Source: Rutidosis leptorrhynchoides (Eukaryota; Streptophyta; Magnoliopsida; Asterales; Asteraceae). Taken from it: a stretch of 64,000 bases of DNA. Made by a program: the position numbers and the translations under genes. Every line of letters begins with the position of its first letter. The first letter of the stretch is position 1. Location: assembly GCF_046630445.1 (NCBI RefSeq), contig NC_092337.1, positions 357,732,001 to 357,796,000 of the forward strand. Reading direction: 5' to 3'. The notes under the pieces were generated by a model. That model ran no database searches. It was not told the DNA's origin and was given only the letters and a program-made list of their open reading frames with translations. Shown here piece by piece: positions 56,963 through 64,000 of this stretch.

Positions 56963-57692
56963 ATGTCAGGTGGTTCCTTTGTTGGGCAATGGATATTTAA
57001 CATCGACCGTAGGAGAATTCTATCTAGTGGATGACCCATCGTAGTGGAATAAAAAGGTCATTGCGACTCGACAGACCTATAGTCCTTGGGAACAGATTGG
57101 GTGTCAAGCTTTCTTAGACATCGGGGATTACTTCTGTCCTGAACTACTGTGGGAATTTTATGCCAATGTTGCCTTAGAAGATAGCAAGAAGAAATTTGTC
57201 CACTCAGGCTTATTTGACCAACAGTATAAGTGGACCATAGAGGAATTCTCAAATCGGTTAAATGTACCGTACACTGGGGTTAAAATATTGTATCCTAGCA
57301 AAGATCTACAAAAGATTCCCAACAGATTCAAACTGTCTGACATAATTGCAAGGTTATGCAAGCCAGGGAAAGTAGTCAATGCTGGTAGGGTTGAGATTAG
57401 TGACGACGAGGTGTTACAACAATATGAGATACACTTGAGAATAATCAAAAGTAATGTGACCTTTAGGAGAGAAGGAGATAATTTATTGTCTGGTACTGAA
57501 GCTCTGCTTTTGTATTGCCTAATAGAGGGTATTCAAGTGAATATGGGCCACTTCCTCATTCATGTAATGAAAGATTTTCTTGAGATGGAAGAACCATTTC
57601 CGTATGCAGCCTTATTGCATAATGTGTTTGAGAAACTTGGTGTGGTTCAATATGATAAAAAGCTAGTGCCAGAGAATCCCATTGTGGGATAA
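56963..57692 (+). pseudogene. Env-position ORF A of the SIRE-type element (plant transposon-protein-like)
   Basis: ATG 56963 starts MSGGSFVGQW in one frame. The conserved part is in another frame from about 57000 to TAA at 57690-57692, with a TAG at 57042, so at least one frameshift and one stop are present. Conserved-looking core: YSPWEQIGCQAFLDIGDYF, then ELLWEFYANVALEDSKKKF, YKWTIEEFSNRLNVPY, and IPNRFKLSDIIARL toward the end. This resembles the putative plant transposon protein family found downstream of pol in several plant retroelements, and it shares an E-F-Y core with the ATHILA ORF-1-like protein at 6439-7854. No membrane segment or signal peptide is evident. Function unknown. Confidence 0.6.
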
Positions 57693-57947
57693 GTGTTTCT
57701 GAGTTTATGTTTCTGTGTTTGTCTTTGTTATTATGTATTTTCAGCTTGATATGTAATTTGATGATGCTAGTCTGTTAGCATTGATACACTATTCTATGTC
57801 TGTAATAATCATACTTCGGACGTGTAATTGTGATCTTGATCTCATAGACTGAATGATGAAATATATTTTGTTAGGACCACCATGTGGTGTCTAATAAGTC
57901 ATGAATACTCTGTGCTGATTTGAATTGTGTTTGCAGTTATTTTCATA

Positions 57948-60584
57948 ATGTCAGGTGTTCAAGCTGATCCAGAAAACGTTGCACATGAATCCGATACTGA
58001 GTCATCGGGGGGTCCATTTTCTATTGATTTTCCAGGGTTGAAAGCTAACAGTGGTTCCAATCTCATAGCTTGTCTAAATGAGAAAGGTCCCAATGCTGGT
58101 AAATACAAGGGCGTAATCGAGTTTCTGAAACGTTCAAGAGTATTTGCAGCTATTTCTATGCCTTGTACGGCATATTACTCACATCAGAGAGAGTTCTGAG
58201 AACATGCAAGGGTTGAGACCGTAGATGTCAGGAAGGTTATTGTCAGTACTGTTTGTGGTCAGGAGATTAAGATATCTGAAGATACGATTCGAAACACTTT
58301 CTTGTTCTAGGATGATGAGAACATGCCGAAGAAGCTGTCAAAGACAAAGATTACTGGATGTGTGTTAAGATGCAAATATGTTGGTGATATCACGAGAGCA
58401 ACGATTAAAAGAAGTGGATTCATTCCACCATATAGATATTTGTCACTTGTTGTCCTGAGGTGTTTAAGTCTGTTACAAGGAGGGTTTGATGAACTGAGCG
58501 AGATCTATCAAGGAATGTTTGCTGCATTAGTTTTGAAGGCTGATTTCAATTTCTCGGGGGTTATCTTTGATCTACTGGTGGAGAATGTGACAAGCAAGTC
58601 ATATCTGATTTATCCGAGGTTCTTACAAATTATGATCAATCGTCAAACTGTTGATTTTCCTAGATTGAGGAAAGATGTCATTGAATTGAAACATATGACA
58701 GATCTTACTTTCAATCGACTGAATTAGATGAAAAGTGCAGATGATGGAAAACTTGTGTGTCATCTTGCAAAAGAAACTTATCAGTGTCCTCCAGGGAAGA
58801 AGTAGAGAAATGAAAATACCTTATCTGATCGAGAGCCTGATTTTGAGGTTGCGAATAGTGATGAAGAAGTGGAACAACCAGTGAATACTCAAGCTGCTGG
58901 TGGGTCAGGTGCTGGTGGATTAGTTAATGAGACTGGTGATGTTAATCCTAATGTTGGTGTTGAGGAAGCTTCCAGAAGATCAAAAAGGAGAATGATTGAA
59001 GAGGAGAGTTCTCAGGTTTCAACAAAGCTTAAGTTGAAAAGGAGGTTCAAGTTGGTTTACAAAGATGCTGGTGGATCATCAGCTGGAACTCAACCAGTGA
59101 CACCGACACCGCAGACTCAAGGACAACAAACTTTACAACAACAACGTCTTTCAACACAGCAGTCACCACCCGTAGTTCAACAAGTCTCCCAAGAGACTAT
59201 TTCTACTCCTACTCCGGAAGCTCCGATTCATGCTGGAACTGAAGGAGGTGTTAGTTCCTTGACTCTCCGCAATTTGAATGATTTATATGTTCAAGCTATG
59301 GCTGATAACTTGAGAATGAGGAAGGAAATGGATGAGAAGATTGAGCAGTTGAAGGAGGAGAATCGTGTTAAGTCTGAGGATGTTACACGGCTATCGCTGC
59401 AAGTTGACCTGCTGCAAAGAAAAGTTGGTGATCAATCATTTTTATTAACTGATGCAAAAAGAGAAGCTTCTCAAGCTAAGGAGTTGGCTGCATCAGCTCT
59501 GGCTAAGATGACTGCGTGGAAAGAGAAGTTTGATCTGGTTGAGATGCCTGAGGATGAGACTGATAACCGAATGGTAGAGGCTCCTGGTTCCTCCAAAGCT
59601 ACAGCACTGTCAGTAATTCCTCTTAAAATTGATTATAGTTTTAGTGATTTCTTTTCTAAACAGGATGAGCTCAAGCATTCTGTTGTTTATGATGAACTAA
59701 AAGAGGGAGAGATCCCTCACAACCTCTCTAAAGAAGAGCTGGACGACGATTCTCCATCTGAGGATGATTCTTTTGGCCCTGAGGTTACAGAGGGTTTTAG
59801 TGATAGAGATATAGATGATTTAGTTGAGGATGTTACTCATGAAGATTTTCCTACATATCAAAATGATAAGAATGAGGATCTTCCTGGTTTTGAGGAGTTG
59901 TTTAGAACAAATGATGAACTTTTGGATCGAAAGTGTAAAGAGAAAGAACGAACAGAAATCCTGCTTGAAGGATTTTTGCCAGTCAAATATCATAAGGAAA
60001 GAACTGAAAAGTTGGAAGTTGATTGGAGAGATATCTTGAGGATTAGAAAGTATTGTGAGAAACCGAAGCTTGAGCCGAAGTATTTGAAGATGATTAATCT
60101 GAGAAAGAGTGCGAAAGGGAGAATTCTAGCCTGGGCTTACATTGAAGAATTCAACATGTTTGCAGTTAAGCGAGAGTTTGGCGTTGATTATTTCAAACAT
60201 GGTCACGAATTCAAGTCACTACCGTACTTTGAGCTAATGCAGATTGCCAGGTTGAGAATGCTGTATTGTGGAATGAACGATCGATCTTCGTTGCTGGTGA
60301 AGAAGATTCGAATTGCTTTTAATTCAAAGAATTGGGAAGGTTTTAGGCCACAGTTTCCTAGGATCAGTTTCAAAGTTAATCCTAGAACTGGTGAATCTCG
60401 AAGAATTGTAAAGTATAAGCGGGCAAAGACTATGAAGAAGGTACCATTGAGGAAATTGCCGCAAAATTGGAGTCAGAGGTTCAGATGGTGGTTTTATGAT
60501 GATCGTTCTGAAGAAGCTGTGATTGTTTTGGATAAGGTGAATGAGAATGATATTGAGTGCATTCGTGTGTTGGATCTGATTTAG
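57948..60584 (+). pseudogene. Env-position ORF B of the SIRE-type element, coiled-coil, four stops
   Basis: A single frame runs from ATG 57948 to TAG at 60582-60584, about 878 codons, broken by TGA 58197 and TAG at 58308, 58725 and 58803. The 571-codon stretch after the last stop is open. An acceptor-like TGTGTTTGCAG precedes the ATG by twelve bases. Seen: an N-terminal block with SNLIACLNEKGP, KVIVSTVCGQEIKISEDTIR and FNFSGVIFDLLVENV plus YLIYPRFLQIMIN, which I recall from proteins widely annotated in Asteraceae genomes. Next come a Gln/Pro/Thr-rich linker, a coiled coil (MRKEMDEKIEQLKEENRVKS, about 59315-59375 and onward), an acidic region and a basic C-terminus. SIRE-lineage elements have such a gene after pol. 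No clear transmembrane helix is visible. Confidence 0.7.
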
Positions 60585-60783
60585 TTAAGAAACTGTACCG
60601 AGGCTGATATTTTCACGTTGTACTATAACCGTATGCTTTATCGATGAGAGAACAAGGTGCAGGCTGAACATTATGTGAAAGTAGCTAAGCTATGTTACTT
60701 GAACAACATGGTAATCGATCCATACGAATGAATTGGATGACGACTGAAGACTTTTGATATAGAACTAGGTCTTAGGGGGAGTT
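60585..60783 (+). promoter_or_regulatory. 3' untranslated region and polypurine tract
   Basis: About 190 bases without a gene, ending CTTAGGGGGAG (60771-60781) next to the LTR start at 60784. Confidence 0.75.
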
Positions 60784-61277
60784 TGTTGGTGCATTATCCC
60801 GAGTTCTATTTTGTAATAAGTTCTATTCGTATTGTATTGTCTATTTCAGTCATGTAAGGACTACGTCATTAATACATTGTGTTTGGATTGTTTAATATAA
60901 TGACGTGAAATGGTTCGAGCAGTTTGGTTGGCTGCTCAGACCATCGACCGATGGTAAAGACCATCGGTCGAGGGACTATCACCATCGGCCGTAGGTCAGA
61001 GACCACCGGACGATGGTCACTGTGATTATATATAAATACGGGTTTTGGGTTTCATTGTTAGGTTACACACCCTACACCCTCTAGCCGTCGTTTATTGCTG
61101 TGATCATTGTCCCAGACCATATCCCAACCGAATACACTCATCTAGACGTCGATTCTATCAATATTTCATTGGTTAGATTGATCCCTAAGTGAAACTAGTA
61201 TTCGATTCACTCTAGGTTATTGTTTTCCGCCTTTAATCAAGATACAACGTTTAATCTAAGGTCCAAGATCGTTTACA
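60784..61277 (+). repeat. 3' LTR of the SIRE-type element, full length
   Basis: 494 bp, TGTTGGTGCATT to CGTTTACA. It contains ACCATCGACCGATGGT (60940-60955), GATGGTCACTGTG and a TATA box at about 61027-61036. Its first 85 bp are missing from the left copy. Confidence 0.93.
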
Positions 61278-61870
61278 ATTATTTTAAACTTTATGTTTAT
61301 ATTTATGGTTTTCTTCTATATTTACACATATATTTTTTTAAATTTAATATTTAAATGTATATAGTACAATCCGATTAATCCTCGAATTGTCGATTAATCC
61401 TTCCAAAGTCTCAACCGATTAATCCCCAAATAGCGAATTTTGCAACCTTGACTCCCAGCTATGAAAACATGCACAGTTGTTAAAGAATTACCGTCGATCT
61501 GCATAAATACAAATCCATTTAGATCATAAGCTATACCCCACAAAAGAGATGTAGTAAATATTTATACAACAAAATCCTATTTCAAGCATCGCTAAGAATA
61601 GAAAGTGAACATTATAATAAATCCTATATGACCCAAATCCATCGATTTTGAAAGCTCTACCGTTCAACATACACATGGGAAAAATGCCCCAAATCAGTAA
61701 AAAGTTGTTTTTCAAAATGCACCATAAATTAGTAAAAAGCCATTTGTTTGTTTTCAAAATATCGCAAATAACTAATTGTCAGATATTTTTCGCTAATAAA
61801 GTAATAAGAAACAATGATGTGAAACAAAAAAACGTGAATGAGAATATTTTCTGGCTTCATAAGGTTTTTC
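61278..61870. other. Flanking DNA, no supported gene
   Basis: AT-rich. It contains three CGATTAATCC repeats (about 61371, 61392, 61419), as in some plant mobile-element remnants, but no termini are visible. Confidence 0.35.
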
Positions 61871-61873
61871 TCA

Positions 61874-61966
61874 CTAGCAACGTCATAGATAATGACTGCA
61901 ACTGATGAATCTCTTACATAGCTTGGAATCAGACTCCTAAATCTTTCTTGCCCAGCAATATCCCTA
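61874..61966 (-). pseudogene. Isolated Rab GTPase (RABH/Rab6-like) exon
   Basis: On the minus strand, after a TTTTAG acceptor, the sequence reads [11 protein letters not shown], then [19 protein letters not shown], ending at a GTGAGA donor. This is the G3 region (DxAGQE) and following helix and strand of a Rab6-type small GTPase; the RSLIPSYxRDSSVAV string is the family hallmark. The usual DTAGQERF has Ile for Thr here. The exon has proper splice borders, yet no neighbouring Rab exons are visible in the several hundred bases on either side. It is therefore most likely a duplicated fragment or relic; an active gene with distant exons would need exons I cannot find here. Confidence 0.75.
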
Positions 61967-62089
61967 AAATGTTACGGAAAAAAATGTTATTAGAAAGCAC
62001 GTGAACTCATTAGTATCAAAAAAATGGAACAGAAACAAATTAGAAGCATGTAGACATAGTTATTATTAAACAGAGTATTAACTAGATAT

Positions 62090-62168
62090 TGTAATTGATT
62101 AATTTATGCGAGAAATGTTCGGAGACACGTTTCACGTTGCCATTGATTAATTTATGCGAGAAATGCAT
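62090..62168 (+). repeat. Short direct repeat
   Basis: ATTGATTAATTTATGCGAG..AAATG occurs twice (about 62092 and 62141), 49 bases apart. Confidence 0.8.
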
Positions 62169-62862
62169 GACCGACATTGTGCTTTATGGTGATGTAGCAT
62201 GTGTGTTGCTCACGTGTTCTTTTTAAGGCTTAGGCATAAGAAGCCGCCTTCAGAGCTTGCGTATAACGCTGGGCGGCCTACTTTATATTTAAAATGCTTT
62301 TCTGAATGCAATACGTTGAACGGCTATATAATAAAGATTGTTTGTAATGCTCTTTTTATGCGTTTTAAGAGATTTTTCCTACATATATTACACTTTTTAT
62401 GCGTACAAACTATAGGTTGCACATTAGAGACAAAAACCAATTTGTCCAACTTAATATCTACTATAGTATTCTACCCCGAATCCTTTCCTATTACTTCTAA
62501 CATTAATTCACAAAGTCATGTACATAGATCTTTCTTTGCTCATAGTCGTTGAAACAAGTTCTCCATTCACACAGCAAGAAAAGTTATTACAATGTATCAC
62601 AAGACCCCTTCAATGATGGATATAATAATATAACTATCTCTAGGATAGACAAGTTTATGGATACAAATTACGCATTGACTAATACACCTAATGGTTTTAA
62701 AATTCTTCCATGGCCCATAATGTGGACTCTTTGGTCACCTAGTTAATTTAAATTTATTTTTTCATCATACATAAGTAACCATAATCATCACCATTAACAT
62801 ATTTGATGTTCATTCACAAATTATTCAAGAAACTTAGCCTTGGGTTAAGTTAAAAATCATTC
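62169..62862. other. Upstream region of the LRR receptor-like gene
   Basis: Nothing with domain support. Two overlapping open frames (62199-62552, 62549-62746) show no recognisable motif. The final 100 bases before ATG 62863 form a plausible AT-rich leader with no clear TATA box at the expected distance. Confidence 0.4.
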
Positions 62863-64000
62863 ATGAGTAACCATAGCTGTTTGGGGATCCATCTCATATT
62901 TGTGATAATTTTTTCTCTTGTAACATCATACACATGTTTGGCTTCAACTAATATTTCAATAGGTTGCTCTAACCAAGAGCAACAAGCCCTTATTAAGTTC
63001 AAAAACACGTTCTCGGACGATTATGGCATACTCTCATCGTGGGTTGGTACCGCTTGTTGCAGATGGACAGGTGTCCGCTGTGATGTCGTCAACGGAACTA
63101 CTCGTGTCATCGGCCTTCATATTAACGGAAATAACTCACATTCTGATATCCCTCTATTCCCGGCGGACTCACCATTTAACGAGAGTTACATTTCTACTAA
63201 CGATTTTTACTCTTCGTTAGTTAGAATTACGACATTTAAAGTATTTAAACTTCTTGGATTTAAGTGGGAATGATTTTTATACAGACATCCCTGAATTAAT
63301 AGGATCTCTAAAACAACTTATTCATCTCAATCTTTCTAATTCGGGTTTCGGTGGTTATATTCCACGTCACATTGGGAATCTTTCGAGTTTGAAAGTTCTC
63401 GATCTTAGCGCGTCGAACAAACAGCTGGCAGCAGATGATATGGCATGGGTTTTGGGCCTTTCGTCACTTGAACGTCTCGTGTTGAATGATGTTGATCTTA
63501 GTACAGCGATAAACCGTAGCTTCGTGCTTTATATGATCCCGTCGTTAATCGAGTTAAGTTTGAGAGGCTGCGGTGTTCCTTTTTCTGATTTCGGTCCTGA
63601 CCGTTACAATGTAAGTACAACCCTCCCCAACCTTCAACATTTAGATCTTAACGGGACCACACTCGTAAATAATCTCCCGTCAGATTCGAATCAGATTGAT
63701 ATTCCAGTACCTGAATCTCTCGAATCTCTAGGAAACCTGGCTAGTTTAAAAGTCTTACGTCTCGGGTCAAACAGATTGACCGGTCAAATCCCTGAAGGTT
63801 TAGGGAGATTAAAGTTATTAGAAGTATTAGATCTATCTTCAAACGATTTAATGGGTCCCATTCCAATGTTCCTGGGACGACAACTCACCGTACTAAATCT
63901 TTCTAAAAATCAACTAAACGGTTCGATTCCAGAATCGTTAGGGAGATTAACAAATTTAACAGAGTTAAGTCTTCAATCAAACCAGTTGACGGGATCCATC
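62863..64000 (+). pseudogene. LRR receptor-like protein, 5' part, one frameshift, cut by window end
   Basis: ATG 62863 opens a protein with a signal peptide (hydrophobic IHLIFVIIFSLVTSYTCLA, about residues 9-27). Then comes an LRR N-terminal cap (CSNQEQQALIKFKNTF, LSSW, then CCRWTGVRCD, about 35-73). One extra base around 63223 sends this frame to a TGA at 63271-63273. From 63224 the next frame is open to the window edge with repeats of the LxxLxxLxLSxNxLxGxIP type, for example LDLSGNDFYTDIPELIGSL, GNLSSLKVLDLSAS, LRLGSNRLTGQIPEGLGRL and LNLSKNQLNGSIPESLGRL. The family fits plasma-membrane receptor-like proteins of the Cf/EIX type used in defence or development. Whether a transmembrane segment or kinase follows cannot be seen. 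The shift may be a real lesion or a sequencing error. Confidence 0.88.

Larger units (their letters stand above)
21214..61277 (+). mobile_element. SIRE/Maximus-type Ty1/copia element, decayed, expanded to 40 kb by two nested insertions
   Basis: The 3' LTR is 60784-61277 (494 bp, TGTTGGTG to GTTTACA). The left LTR, 21214-21622, matches its last 409 bp exactly in length and lacks the first 85. The primer site TGGTATCAGAGC (21626-21637) and purine tract CTTAGGGGGAG (60771-60781) complete the set. Coding order is gag, protease, integrase, RT, RNase H, then a long extra region with env-position frames; integrase before RT marks Ty1/copia. RT motif YVDDIIFGST and a long 3' coding region fit the SIRE/Maximus lineage. 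Interrupted at 22055-35207 and 37233-48853. Many in-frame stops show that it is old. Confidence 0.9.

Noticed and set aside
62199..62746. Two ORFs upstream of the LRR gene
   Set aside because: No recognisable domain, AT-rich, and no promoter or splice support.
1..64000. CRISPR arrays, bacterial operons, riboswitches or ribosome binding sites
   Set aside because: The window is clearly plant nuclear DNA; the repeats seen are LTRs, inverted repeats and microsatellites.

Overview
The window looks like a repeat-rich interval of a eudicot plant nuclear genome. It is AT-rich and consists mostly of LTR retrotransposons, with (AT)n tracts, a Mutator-like DNA transposon and, at the right edge, the start of a leucine-rich-repeat receptor-like gene. 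The reading frame downstream of pol in the large Ty1/copia element resembles one I recall from Asteraceae genome annotations, so a composite (Asteraceae) host is my best guess. That guess rests on memory and not on a search.

Layout from left to right. (1) 1 to about 9025: the 3' part of an Athila-type Ty3/gypsy element on the + strand, with the integrase tail (3-290), an env-position ORF that appears to be spliced (1858-7854, one internal stop) and a probable 3' LTR. A complete non-autonomous element with 232-bp LTRs (2271-6148) sits inside its candidate intron. (2) About 9030-9920: a minus-strand fragment of an Athila/Tat-related internal region, interrupted by a complete gag-only element, 9921-18027 (LTRs about 1.87 kb, target duplication TATCC). 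(3) 18651-20803: a Mutator-like element with about 210-bp terminal inverted repeats and a 9-bp target duplication. It holds a gutted mudrA-like gene and a convergent GRF-type zinc-finger gene. (4) 21214-61277: a decayed SIRE/Maximus-type Ty1/copia element about 40 kb long because two elements inserted into it. One is a young chromovirus at 22055-35207 (target duplication CGATC) that carries an F-box gene and an acidic ORF upstream of gag-pol. The other is a minus-strand, non-autonomous, long-LTR element at 37233-48853 (target duplication ATGAG) that split the SIRE gag in frame. (5) 61278-64000: low-copy-looking DNA with one isolated Rab GTPase exon (minus strand) and a frameshifted LRR receptor-like gene that runs off the window.

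How the parts work together. In the autonomous elements gag, protease, reverse transcriptase, RNase H and integrase form one replication cassette between LTRs, primed from tRNA-like primer binding sites. The non-autonomous elements keep the cis signals (LTRs, primer site, polypurine tract) and must borrow enzymes from relatives. The points most worth a second look are: the intact F-box ORF inside the chromovirus; the MuDR-like convergent layout of the Mutator element; a repeated design in which CG-containing palindromes lie just upstream of TATA boxes in LTRs and again upstream of the env-position gene; and an antisense hydrophobic ORF with its own TATA box in the minus-strand element.

Limits: all homology statements come from reading motifs and recalled families. 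No database search, alignment program or structure prediction was run. LTR boundaries supported by target duplications are firm. Those of the Athila element and of the 9.0-9.9 kb fragment are not.
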